DNA from: CAXSEF01 sp964236695
Lineage (GTDB): Bacteria; Pseudomonadota; Alphaproteobacteria; Acetobacterales; Acetobacteraceae
DNA: 64,000 bases
Assembly (NCBI GenBank): GCA_964236695.1
Contig: CAXSFU010000004.1
Span: forward strand, 24,968-88,967
Direction: 5' to 3'
Shown here in pieces: positions 46,516 to 54,824 of the stretch. Each line of letters opens with the position of its first letter. Within the stretch, counting starts at the first letter, position 1. The notes under the pieces were generated by a model. It ran no database searches, had not been told where the DNA came from, and saw only the letters and a program-made list of their open reading frames with translations. The translations under genes were made by a program, and so were the position numbers.

Positions 46516-47936
46516 GCGGCGCGGCGGCGTGCGTGCTGCTGCCCTGGGCCGCCGCGGTGCTGGCGGCGGCGCTGGCGCGACGCGGTGCGGCGCGGTGGCT
46601 GCAGGCGGCGGCATGCGCGGCGACGCTGGCCCTGGTGCTGGCGCTGTGGCGGCAACCGCCTGCTGCGGGCTGGCTGGGCGACCCGCTGACGCTGGGTGCT
46701 GCGGCGCTCACCGCGGCGGCCGCCCTGGCGGGAGCGGTCGCGGGTCTGTCTGCGCCAGGCCAGGCGGCCGGCCACGACGGCACGCCCCCGCCGGACGGCG
46801 ATCCGGCGGGCGGCGGCGGCGGCGCGTCGGGATACGCGCCGGCAGCCGCACTGGCGCTTCTGGGAAGCCTGCTGCTGGGCCTGCTCTGCGACTCGGTGGC
46901 GGCGGCCTGGCTGGCGGTATCCGCCGCGCTGGGGATCGCCAGCGCCGCGCCGCTGCTGCGCGGCGCCGCCGGAGCTGCCGCAATGCGGGCGATGGCGCCG
47001 CCCGCCGCAGGTGCGCTCGCCCTGGCGCTGCTGGGCACCCTGCTGCTGGCGGCGGGCGGCGGCGGGCGCTGGAGCCTGCCGCCGGGGGGCGGCGGGAGCG
47101 CGGCGGACCCGGCGATGCTGGCGCTGGGCTGCGTGCTGCTGCTGGCCGGATACGGCCTCGCGGCCGGGCTGGCGCCGCTGCACGGCTGGCTGGGCGCCGC
47201 GCAGGACGCGGCCCCGCGCGACCTGGGCGTGCTGCTTTGCGCGCCGCTGCCAGGCCTGGCGCTGGTCCTGCTGCTGCGCGTCGCGGGGATTGCGGCCGCG
47301 TCGCTGCCCGCCGGGGCCGCGGCCGGCACGCTGCCCGCGGCGGCGCTGCTGGGCGCCGGCCTGCTGTCGGTGGCCCTGGCGGGTCTGGCGCTGTGGCGGG
47401 TCCCGGCCGGCGGCACGGTCAGGCTGGCCACGCTGCTGCACGACGGGCTCGCCGCGACGGCGTTCGGGCTGGGCGGAAGCGGCGCCACCTACGCCGGCCT
47501 GCTGCACCTCGCGGTGTCCGGCCTGGCGCGGGTGGCGGCGGTGCTGGCCGGCGTGGACGATGCGGCGGCCCGCGACGGCACAGCGGCCGCGGCAGAGGCC
47601 GCGCCCGGCGGACGCGGCTGGCTGATGCTGCTGGCGGTGCTGGCGCTGGCCGGCCTGCCGCCGCTGGCCCTGCTCCCGGGCGAGTTCCTGCTGCTGACGG
47701 AGATGCTGGCACGCCGGCCGGGACTCGCGGCGGTGCTCGTCGTCGGGCTGGCGGCGGCGGCGCTCGGCCTGCTGCGGCGCAGTCTGCACGGGGAGACGGG
47801 CGGGCCGGCCCGCGGCAGGCTGGCGCGGGGGACGGCGTGGGCGGTTCTGGGCGCCGCGATGCTGCTGGGGCTGGCGATGCCGGCCGCAGTGTCGGACGGG
47901 CTGACGCGGGCGGCCGAGGCGGTCGCGGGCGGGTAG
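46512..47936 (+). CDS. HyfF-like membrane protein (NuoL/NuoN-related), degenerate
   Basis: A 474-residue antiporter-like subunit with about 13 helices. LAPLHGWLGAAQDAAPRDLGVLL corresponds to PLHxWLPDAHxxAPxxVSALL with the His changed to Gln; ALWRVPAGGTVRLATLLHDG corresponds to the DYKRLLAYSS segment with the Lys lost; LLHLAVSGLARVAAVLAG corresponds to LLHxxxHSLxKxxLF with Arg for Lys. The whole protein has no lysine. GTG 46512 overlaps the previous stop. It is the last gene before the closing B repeat. Confidence 0.75.
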   Translation: MSGAAACVLLPWAAAVLAAALARRGAARWLQAAACAATLALVLALWRQPPAAGWLGDPLTLGAAALTAAAALAGAVAGLSAPGQAAGHDGTPPPDGDPAGGGGGASGYAPAAALALLGSLLLGLLCDSVAAAWLAVSAALGIASAAPLLRGAAGAAAMRAMAPPAAGALALALLGTLLLAAGGGGRWSLPPGGGGSAADPAMLALGCVLLLAGYGLAAGLAPLHGWLGAAQDAAPRDLGVLLCAPLPGLALVLLLRVAGIAAASLPAGAAAGTLPAAALLGAGLLSVALAGLALWRVPAGGTVRLATLLHDGLAATAFGLGGSGATYAGLLHLAVSGLARVAAVLAGVDDAAARDGTAAAAEAAPGGRGWLMLLAVLALAGLPPLALLPGEFLLLTEMLARRPGLAAVLVVGLAAAALGLLRRSLHGETGGPARGRLARGTAWAVLGAAMLLGLAMPAAVSDGLTRAAEAVAGG

Positions 47937-47957
47937 GAAGAAAGCTTCAGTCAGGAA

Positions 47958-48094
47958 AGCAAGGGTCTTCTTTTTCTGAAGAAAAAGAAGCAAAAAGACT
48001 TTATCCGTTGGGCTCCGGACGCGCAGGCGGCTCCGGAGTTCTATGGGCAAAAGTTCTTTGGTTCTTTCTTTCAAGAAAAAACACGCTTTCTTCT
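47958..48094. repeat. repeat family B, copy 4 (right bracket of the Hyf-like module)
   Basis: Reverse complement type: CTTCTTTTTCTGAAGAAAAA(GAAG), AAGCAAAAAGACTTT, then GTTCTTTCTTTCAAGAAAAAAC and ACGCTTTCTTC. It starts about 20 bp after the HyfF-like stop codon. Confidence 0.85.
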
Positions 48095-48171
48095 CGCCAT
48101 GACGCACGAGACTGGGGCCAACCCGGTCCGTGACAGCGCCGCGGTCATGGGCCTTGCGGCCCTTTACGGGT

Positions 48172-50340
48172 TCAGGGAGAGCCGGCCTTGCCTGCCGCCT
48201 CTGCCGTCCTGGGCGGAAAGGCTGGCTGGTGCTCCTCGCCCAGCTCGAGCGACAGGTTGGGGCTGTGGAACGGATCGGCCGCGAGCGCCGCGCCGTGCAG
48301 CGCGCGCAGCAGCGTCACCTCCCGCGCTTCCAGGCCGGCGCGCTCGCCCGCGTAGTGCCGGCCCAGCGACAGCGACTCGTGGTGCACCAGCTCCGCGGTG
48401 TTGGCCTGGCGCACGCCCAGGCCGAGCCGGTGCAGGCGCAGGCAGAGGTCGACGTCGTTCAGGGCCACCGCGAACCGCTCGTCCAGGCCGCCCAGCGCGT
48501 CCCAGGTGGCGCGGCGGACCAGCAGGCAGGCGGCGGTGACGGCGGACATCTCGCGGTCGACCAGGGCGAGGCCGTGCGGGCCGGGGTCGGCGCCTGCGCG
48601 CAGGCGGTCGGCGTGCTCGGCCAGGCCGCCGAGGCCGAGCACCACGCCGCCGTGCTGCACGCGGCCGTCGCCGTACAGCAGGCGCGCGCCCACCGCGCCC
48701 ACGCCGGGGTCCTCCAGGTGCGCGGCCATGGTCGACAACCAGAACCGGGGGTCGGGCCGGCCGGCGTGGGCGGGGCGCCTGAGCGGGGCGACGTCGTCGT
48801 TGAACAGCAGCAGGGTGTCGCCGTCGGCCTGGGCGGCGGCGAGGTTGTTGACGCGGCTGTAGTTGAACGCGTCCAGGCCGAGGTCGAGCACGCGCACCCC
48901 GGGCAGGCGGGCGAGCCGGGCGAGGATGCGGCGCTGGCGGCGGTCGTGGGGGTCGATGCGGCTGACGGCGACGAGGACCTCGCGGATCGGGTGGGCGGTG
49001 CCGGCGAGCAGGCTGGCCAGGCAGCGCGGCACGTGGCGGCTGCGGCAGGCGGACGGGACGATGACGCTGATCCCGGCGTGGCCGGCAGGGTGGCGGCGGA
49101 TGCGCAGCGGGTGGGCGGGCGTGACGGTGCCGCGCGCGCCCAGGTGAGACTGCACGACCGCGGCGGTGGCAGCCTGCCCGGCCACGGTGTCCGGGCGGCG
49201 GTGGGTGAGCACGAACGGCAGGTGGCGCGCCTGCGCCCGCGGCGCGGCGCGCAGCCAGAGGCGCAGCCGGACGGCCTCTGCGGACAGGGCGATCCCTGCG
49301 GACAGGGCGGCCTCTGGCGTGCCGGGATCGCGCGGGTCGAGGTGGCGCGGCCCAGGGTCGGGCGGGAGCAGCGACGTGCGGACCAGGACGAGGCCACGGG
49401 TGAGCAGGCCGGTGAGCAGCAGCGCCTCGCCGGGCTCCGGGCGGAACAGCGGGGCATGGCGGGTGCCGTCGGGGCGCAGCCGGTCCTCGTCGGCGTGGAC
49501 GATGCCGGGGCACGCGCCGTCGGCGGCCCAGGCGGCGAGGCGCGCCGCGACCAGCGCCAGGGCGTGCGGCGCCAGGATCTCGCCGGCCGCCAGGATCGCG
49601 ATGTAGCCGTCCCCGGTTCCTGCGGCGGCAGCCGGCCAGGCGACCAATGCGGCGAGGCTGTCGGCGGGGCGCCACTGCGCGTCGAGCGAGCGCAGGGTGG
49701 CCGCGCGCGCCGCACCGTCGGCGCCCAGCACCACGGCATGGATCGGCGGCGCCTGACGGGCCGCGTCGAGCAGCCCGGCGCGGTCGGCGTCGCTCCAGCG
49801 GTCGAAGCGAGCGCACCAGTCGGCATAGTCCGGCCGTTCGCCCGCCGCCGCCCGGCCGAGCGTGGCGCGCAGCCGGCCGGGCAGGCCCAGCGGCGAGCCG
49901 CGCAGCGCCGCGGGCAGCCGGGCGAGGCCGGCGGCGAGCAGGCGCAGCGCGGCTTCCGGGCGCGACAGCACCGCGAGACCGGCGCCGCGCGGCTGGCCGG
50001 GGCCGAAGCCGTCGAGGTCGAGCGCGCCCGCCTCTGCGGGCACGTGCAGCAGCGCCTGCAGCAGGGGCGCGCGGGGTGCGGGGCGGCGCAGGAACTGTTC
50101 GCGCACGGTGTGGCCGCGCGCCGCGTCGGCAAGGCGCAGGCGCAGCGCGCTGCCGGGCGGCATGCCCGCGACCCGCAGCAGGCACCAGCGGCCGCGGGCG
50201 GCGTCGGGCAGCGCCGCCTGCCAGGCCGGGATCGCCGTTCTGGCAGGATGGCCGCCCGGGCGCCACGGCGCGGCCGCGGTTGCGGCGGGGGCCGGGACGG
50301 CGTCCAGGGCCAGCGGGATCGGGCGGGACAGGATCGGCAC
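48172..50340 (-). CDS. family 2 glycosyltransferase, large surface-glycan type
   Basis: A 722-residue protein. The C-terminal GT-A domain (about 420-700) starts ISVIVPSACRSRHVPRCLASLLAGT, has the nucleotide-sugar/metal motif LLLFNDDV and the acceptor-side block DREMSAVTAACLLVRRATWDALGGLDE, NDVDLCLRL and AELVHHES, all typical of rhamnosyl/O-antigen GT2 enzymes. The N-terminal 400 residues hold a second, weaker GT-A-like region (IHAVVLGADGA, AILAAGEILAPHALALVAARL, HADEDRLRPDG). GTG 50340 was chosen as the first credible start. Divergent from the next glycosyltransferase across 68 bp. Confidence 0.85.
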   Translation of the reverse strand: MPILSRPIPLALDAVPAPAATAAAPWRPGGHPARTAIPAWQAALPDAARGRWCLLRVAGMPPGSALRLRLADAARGHTVREQFLRRPAPRAPLLQALLHVPAEAGALDLDGFGPGQPRGAGLAVLSRPEAALRLLAAGLARLPAALRGSPLGLPGRLRATLGRAAAGERPDYADWCARFDRWSDADRAGLLDAARQAPPIHAVVLGADGAARAATLRSLDAQWRPADSLAALVAWPAAAAGTGDGYIAILAAGEILAPHALALVAARLAAWAADGACPGIVHADEDRLRPDGTRHAPLFRPEPGEALLLTGLLTRGLVLVRTSLLPPDPGPRHLDPRDPGTPEAALSAGIALSAEAVRLRLWLRAAPRAQARHLPFVLTHRRPDTVAGQAATAAVVQSHLGARGTVTPAHPLRIRRHPAGHAGISVIVPSACRSRHVPRCLASLLAGTAHPIREVLVAVSRIDPHDRRQRRILARLARLPGVRVLDLGLDAFNYSRVNNLAAAQADGDTLLLFNDDVAPLRRPAHAGRPDPRFWLSTMAAHLEDPGVGAVGARLLYGDGRVQHGGVVLGLGGLAEHADRLRAGADPGPHGLALVDREMSAVTAACLLVRRATWDALGGLDERFAVALNDVDLCLRLHRLGLGVRQANTAELVHHESLSLGRHYAGERAGLEAREVTLLRALHGAALAADPFHSPNLSLELGEEHQPAFPPRTAEAAGKAGSP

Positions 50341-50408
50341 GGTGCGGGGCCTACCACCGCCGGGACGCCGCCGGTATAGCCGGTGGCGCACATCCGGGCG
50401 TTCGTCGC

Positions 50409-53400
50409 GTGTCTCAGGACCTGTCGCGTTTCCTTTCGCCGGCCAGCTTCCTGGCCCCTGCCCTGCCGGTCGGCGACGGCTGGGCGGAGCACGTGCCGTT
50501 CGTGGCCTGGCTGGCGGCGGCGGAACGGCCGGGCGTGGCGGTGGCGCCGGGGTCGGGGGCTGCGGGCGGCATGGCCGCGCTGCTGGCGGCGGTGGCGCGG
50601 CAGGCTGGGTTCGAATGCCTGGTGCTCGTCGACGCGGCGCCGGCCGGCGCCGGCGGTGCGGGCGAGGATGCGGGCGCGGCGGATGGGCGCGCAATGGACG
50701 CGATTGCGACGGAGGGGGGCGCAATGGCGCCGGTCTGGGCCGACGCCGAGGCCGGGCGGGTGCAGCCGCTCGGCGGGCCGCCGGCGCCGGGCACGGTGGA
50801 CCTGATGCTGGTCGAGGACGAGGCGGTGCTGGCCGGACGCCTGGGCTGGCTGTCGCCGCGCGCGGTGGTGCTGCTGCGTCGTCCCGGGTCGATGCCCCGC
50901 TCGGCGCACGAGGCGTTCCGGTTCCGCCACGGCGGCGGGCTGCTGGTGCTGGCGACCGACGGCGCGGCGTCCGGGGCCGCGCTGCGCGAGGCCGAGCCCG
51001 CCACCGCGGCGGCGGTGCGCGACGCCTACGCGCGGCTCGGCGGGCATCTGACGACGCGTGCGCAGCTCGCGGCGGCCCGGGCTGCGCTGACGGCGCGCAC
51101 CCCGGCGACCCGCGCGGTGGCGCCGGCGGCGCTGGCGATGCAGCTCGACCTGACGCGGCGGCGCGCGACCTCGCTCGGCGCGCAGGTGCTGGCGCTGGGG
51201 GGGCAGCTGCACGCGGCGCGCGAGCACATCCGCATCGTCGAGCAGAGCACGTCCTGGCGGCTGACCGCGCCGCTGCGCCAGGTGCTGCACCGCCTGCCCG
51301 CCGGGCGCTCCGGGCTGCGCCGCGCGCTGCGGCTGGGCTGGTGGACGGTGACGCTGCAGCTTCCGGCGCGGCTCGCAGAACGCCGGCACGGGCCGCTGCT
51401 GGTCGGAAGTGACGGGGGTGGCGGGTCCGGATCGGCGGACTGGCCGCCGCCGCTGGCGCTGCGCGAGAACGCGGCGCCGGGGCACGCGGGGCGCGAGCCA
51501 GGCGCGCTGGCGGCAGGCGAACGGGAGGCAGGCGCGCGGCGGGTCGGTGTCGTGGTGTGCGTGCACAATGCCGCCGAGGACACGCGGCGCTGCCTTGACG
51601 CGCTGGTGCGGCACGGGTCGGCACAGGACGGATCGGCGCAGGGTGGGGGCGTGCCCTGGTCGCTGGTGGTGGTGGACGACGGCAGCGGGGTGGACACGCG
51701 CGCGATGCTCGATGCCCATCCGGCGATGGCCGGCGCCAGGCTGATCCGTCACGAGCAGGCGCTCGGCTACACGCGCGCGGCCAATGCCGGGCTGCGCGCG
51801 GCCGAGGGCGCGGTCGTGGTGCTGCTCAACTCCGACACCGTGGTGACCGCGGGCTGGCTGGACGCGCTGCTGCGCGCGTTCGACGCCGACCCGCGCTGCG
51901 CCGTGGTCGGGCCGCTGTCCAACACCGCGTCGTGGCAGTCGGTGCCGCTGCTGTCCGAGGGCGGCGACTGGGCGAGCAACCCGCTGCCAGAGGGCGTCAC
52001 GGTGGACGAGGCCGGATGCATGGTGGCCGGCCGCCGCCCGGTGCATCCGGCGCTGCCGTTCATCAACGGATTCTGTTTCGCGATCAGGCGCGAGGCGCTC
52101 GACGTGGTGGGGCCGCTCGACGAGGCGAACTTTCCCCAGGGCTACGGCGAGGAGAACGACTGGTGCGTGCGTGCGCGCATCGCGGGCTGGACGCTGCGGG
52201 TCGCCGACGACTGCTACGTCTGGCACGCACAATCAAAATCGTTCTCGCACGAGCGGCGGCTGCGGCTGGCCGAGCAGGCCGGGCTGGCGATCGCCGCGAA
52301 ATACGACGCGCGGGTGATGGTCGAGGAGCCGGCGGCGTTCTGCCGGCACAGCCTGGCGATGCACGGGGTGCGCGCGTGGGTCGGCCAGCGCTTCGAGCGC
52401 GAGCGGGTCGCGGCACGGGGCCGGCGCTGGTCCGGGGCGAGGATCGCGTTCGTGCTGCCGGTGGCGGCCGAGGGCGGCGGGGCCAACGTGGTGCTTCAGG
52501 AGGCCGCGGCGCTCGGGCGCATGGGCGTCGAGGTCACGCTGCTCAACCTCGCAGCCAACGCGTTCGGCGCAGGGGCCGCCTACCCGGAGGTGGAGTCCTG
52601 GCGCTTCGAGGCCGACGAGGCGCAGCTTCGGTCCCGGGTGCTGTCGGGCGGCTACGACGCGGTGGTGGCGACCGCGCAGCAGAGCGCGTTCTGGCTGCCG
52701 CTGCAGTCCGAGGCGCGGGCGCGCATGGGCTACTACGTGCAGGACTACGAGCCGCTGTTCTACGACCCGCTCGGGCCGGACCATGCGCTGGCGCGGCTGA
52801 GCTACCAGCAGGACCCGGCGCGCGTGGTGTTCACCAAGAGCGCGTGGAACCGCGACATCCTCCAGCGCGAGGTCGGCGTGGAGGCGGCGCTGCTCGGGCC
52901 GAGCGTGGACGTCGACCGGTTCCGCGCGGTCGACCGGCTGCGCTTCGACGAGGTGCGCCCGACGCTGCGGGTGTGCGCGATGGTCAGGCCGAGCAGCGAG
53001 CGGCGCGGGCCGGAGCAGACCTGGCGGATGATGGCCGGGCTGGCGCACGGGCTGGGCCGCGGCATCGAGTGCCACGTGTTCGGCTGCGACGATGCCGACC
53101 TTGCGGGCTATCGCGCGCGCCACCCTGGCGAGGTGCGCAACCACGGGCGGCTGCGGCGCTCCCAGGTGGCGGCGCTGTTCCGCCAGATGGACGTGTTCGT
53201 GGACCTGTCGAGCTACCAGGCGATGGGGCTGACGCTGCTGGAGGCGATGTCGTCCGGGCTGGTGGCGATCGGGCCGGAGCGCGGCGGGGCCGGGGAGTTC
53301 ATCACCGACGGGGTGGACGGGTTCCTGGTGCCGACCGCGAACGGCGACGCGGCGCGCGAGGTGGTGCGCCAGCTCGGCGCGGGCGACCTGGACATGGCCG

Positions 53401-53489
53401 GGGTACGGCAGGGGGCGATCGCGTCGGCCGCGGCGTGGCACCCGGAGCGGGCGGCGCTGGCGATGCTGGAGGTGCTGCTGCCGCGGTAG
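50409..53489 (+). CDS. GT2-GT4 glycosyltransferase with a degenerate methyltransferase-like N-terminus
   Basis: A 1026-residue enzyme. Residues 1-200 resemble the methyltransferase domain of the protein at 57804 (WAEHVPFVAWLAAAERPGVAV against WHGHVPFAHWVVSAARPEVLM), but the SAM loop is altered to APGSGAAGG. A short helical linker with STSWRLTAPLRQVLHRLP follows. The GT2 domain (about 370-640) has VGVVVCVHNAAEDTRRCLDAL, VVVDDGS, LLNSDTVV and NGFCFAIRREALDVVGPLDE. The GT4-like part (about 660-1026) has IAFVLPVAAEGGGANVVLQEA and MGLTLLEAMSSGLVAIGPERGG. Probably builds a surface glycan. Confidence 0.88.
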   Translation: MSQDLSRFLSPASFLAPALPVGDGWAEHVPFVAWLAAAERPGVAVAPGSGAAGGMAALLAAVARQAGFECLVLVDAAPAGAGGAGEDAGAADGRAMDAIATEGGAMAPVWADAEAGRVQPLGGPPAPGTVDLMLVEDEAVLAGRLGWLSPRAVVLLRRPGSMPRSAHEAFRFRHGGGLLVLATDGAASGAALREAEPATAAAVRDAYARLGGHLTTRAQLAAARAALTARTPATRAVAPAALAMQLDLTRRRATSLGAQVLALGGQLHAAREHIRIVEQSTSWRLTAPLRQVLHRLPAGRSGLRRALRLGWWTVTLQLPARLAERRHGPLLVGSDGGGGSGSADWPPPLALRENAAPGHAGREPGALAAGEREAGARRVGVVVCVHNAAEDTRRCLDALVRHGSAQDGSAQGGGVPWSLVVVDDGSGVDTRAMLDAHPAMAGARLIRHEQALGYTRAANAGLRAAEGAVVVLLNSDTVVTAGWLDALLRAFDADPRCAVVGPLSNTASWQSVPLLSEGGDWASNPLPEGVTVDEAGCMVAGRRPVHPALPFINGFCFAIRREALDVVGPLDEANFPQGYGEENDWCVRARIAGWTLRVADDCYVWHAQSKSFSHERRLRLAEQAGLAIAAKYDARVMVEEPAAFCRHSLAMHGVRAWVGQRFERERVAARGRRWSGARIAFVLPVAAEGGGANVVLQEAAALGRMGVEVTLLNLAANAFGAGAAYPEVESWRFEADEAQLRSRVLSGGYDAVVATAQQSAFWLPLQSEARARMGYYVQDYEPLFYDPLGPDHALARLSYQQDPARVVFTKSAWNRDILQREVGVEAALLGPSVDVDRFRAVDRLRFDEVRPTLRVCAMVRPSSERRGPEQTWRMMAGLAHGLGRGIECHVFGCDDADLAGYRARHPGEVRNHGRLRRSQVAALFRQMDVFVDLSSYQAMGLTLLEAMSSGLVAIGPERGGAGEFITDGVDGFLVPTANGDAAREVVRQLGAGDLDMAGVRQGAIASAAAWHPERAALAMLEVLLPR

Positions 53490-53556
53490 GCACGGCGGGC
53501 GGGGAAGGAGGAAGCAGGGCCGGGCTTATATCGGCGGTCGGTTGCCGTGAGCGGTC

Positions 53557-53738
53557 AAGGAAGGCCAGGGGCTCTGCCCCTGGACCCCGCCAAAGGCGAG
53601 CCTTTGGAATCCATTTCTTAAGGGAGGCCGGGTCCAGGGGCGGCTCGCCCCTGGCGGGTCTGGGCGTAGCTGCCAAAGGTTCCGACGACCCTCTTGGGTC
53701 GTTGGAATGGCAGCGGAGGGAGAGCCCAGCCTTGCTTG
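53557..53738. repeat. repeat family A, copy 14 (with extra hairpin module)
   Basis: AAGGAAGGCC, CCAGGGGCTCTGCCCCTGG, CCAAAGGCGAGCCTTTGG, then CAGGGGCGGCTCGCCCCTG and the hairpin GTTCCGACGACC-CTCTT-GGGTCGTTGGAA near 53679-53707, ending CCAGCCTTGCTTGCC. It is inverted relative to copy 12. Nothing else is seen in the 363-bp gap apart from the leader of the next gene. Confidence 0.85.
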
Positions 53739-53852
53739 CCTGATCTGCCCCCCCAGCCCGGCGGCGCCCGCCGGGCTTTCGCCACAGTCCGGGCGCCAGA
53801 AGCGTTCCGCCGCGACCGGACCATCCGGCCGGCTCTTTCCGGAGGCAACGAG

Positions 53853-54641
53853 ATGTCGGATTTCCTGGTGCCGCCCTATTCCAGCATCGCCACGCCGGTC
53901 GGCGCCAGGAGCGTCGTCTACCTGCAGGGTGGCGACAATGTCGTCTCCAGCCAGGGGGTGGACACGATCTACGCCGCGACCGGCTTCGACGAGGTGTACA
54001 CGTCGGATTTCGACACCGACGTCCATGGCGGGCGGGGCTTCCTCTATGTCGAGGAGGGCAACGGCGACAACTACGCCGACCTCGGCGACGGCCGGGGCGA
54101 GGTGTACGCCGGGCTGGGCCACGACACGATCCTGGGCGGGGCGGCGGGCAACAGCTACCTGATCGCGACCGGCGGCAACACCACGCTGGTGGGCGGCAAC
54201 GCCGACATCCTGTACGGCAGCGCGGGCGACACCGAGTTCGTGGGCAGCGAGCCGGGCGGCGACACCATGGTCGGCGGCAGCGGCCGCAACGTCCTGTTCC
54301 TGTCCGCCGACGACGTCGCGTTCACCGGTGGCGGCTCCAGCACGGTGGTCGGCAGCGACGCGCCCAACACCGTGTTCTTCGGCGGTGGCGAGGCGATCGC
54401 CTATGCCGGCGGCGGCGGCGACCGCTACATCCTGCAGAACGGCGCGTCCGGCGGGAGCGACGCCATCGTCGGCTTCAGGCCTGGCGTGGACCAGGTGGCG
54501 CTGTACGGCTACTCGCAGGCCGACGTCCGCTCCGCCGTCGCCACCGCGCAGCATGGCTCGTACGGGTCCACGCTCTCGCTGCCGGACGGGACCGACCTGA
54601 CCCTGTTCGACGTGCAGGATGTGGGACGCGCGATCGCCTGA
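53853..54641 (+). CDS. glycine-rich beta-roll (RTX-like) protein
   Basis: A 262-residue protein without a Sec signal, made of short Gly/Asp-rich turns (GGAAGNSYLIATGGNTTLVGG, GGSGRNVLFLSADDVAFTGGG, GGGGDRYIL) that would stack into a calcium-type beta-roll. It ends in the DAIVGFRPGVDQVALYGY block followed by LSLPDGTDLTLFDVQDVG, the C-terminal module also found at the ends of the proteins at 36473 and 54825. A strong GGAGG precedes ATG 53853. Likely secreted by a type I system encoded elsewhere and located at the cell surface. Confidence 0.8.
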   Translation: MSDFLVPPYSSIATPVGARSVVYLQGGDNVVSSQGVDTIYAATGFDEVYTSDFDTDVHGGRGFLYVEEGNGDNYADLGDGRGEVYAGLGHDTILGGAAGNSYLIATGGNTTLVGGNADILYGSAGDTEFVGSEPGGDTMVGGSGRNVLFLSADDVAFTGGGSSTVVGSDAPNTVFFGGGEAIAYAGGGGDRYILQNGASGGSDAIVGFRPGVDQVALYGYSQADVRSAVATAQHGSYGSTLSLPDGTDLTLFDVQDVGRAIA

Positions 54642-54759
54642 CCGGCGCCTGCCGGGCGGTGTGCCTGCCGCGGCGACGGGCGCTGCCGGCCGTGCCGGCT
54701 TGCATCCCGGGAGTCCGGGGCGATGCCGCCGGCCCGGACGCGGCCGGCGACCGCGCATG

Positions 54760-54789
54760 AAAAAGGCCGGCCCCCGAGGGAGCCGGCCT
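54760..54789 (-). terminator. Rho-independent terminator
   Basis: Stem AGGCCGGC/GCCGGCCT with a 10-nt loop; on the minus strand it is followed by TTTTT. It lies 36 bp past the stop of the leftward beta-roll gene and would end that transcript; it may also act on rightward reading of the convergent gene. Confidence 0.85.
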
Positions 54790-54824
54790 GATCACCGCCG
54801 AGGGAAGAACCCCCGGCCCGTGGG

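Noticed and set aside
42594..47936. A true formate hydrogenlyase or complex I operon
   Set aside because: Catalytic, iron-sulfur and maturation subunits are absent and channel residues are lost, so an active enzyme of that type is not supported.
48459..52232. A 1257-residue minus-strand ORF covering two glycosyltransferases
   Set aside because: It is antisense to the GT2-GT4 gene and out of frame with the leftward GT2 gene; no motifs are present.
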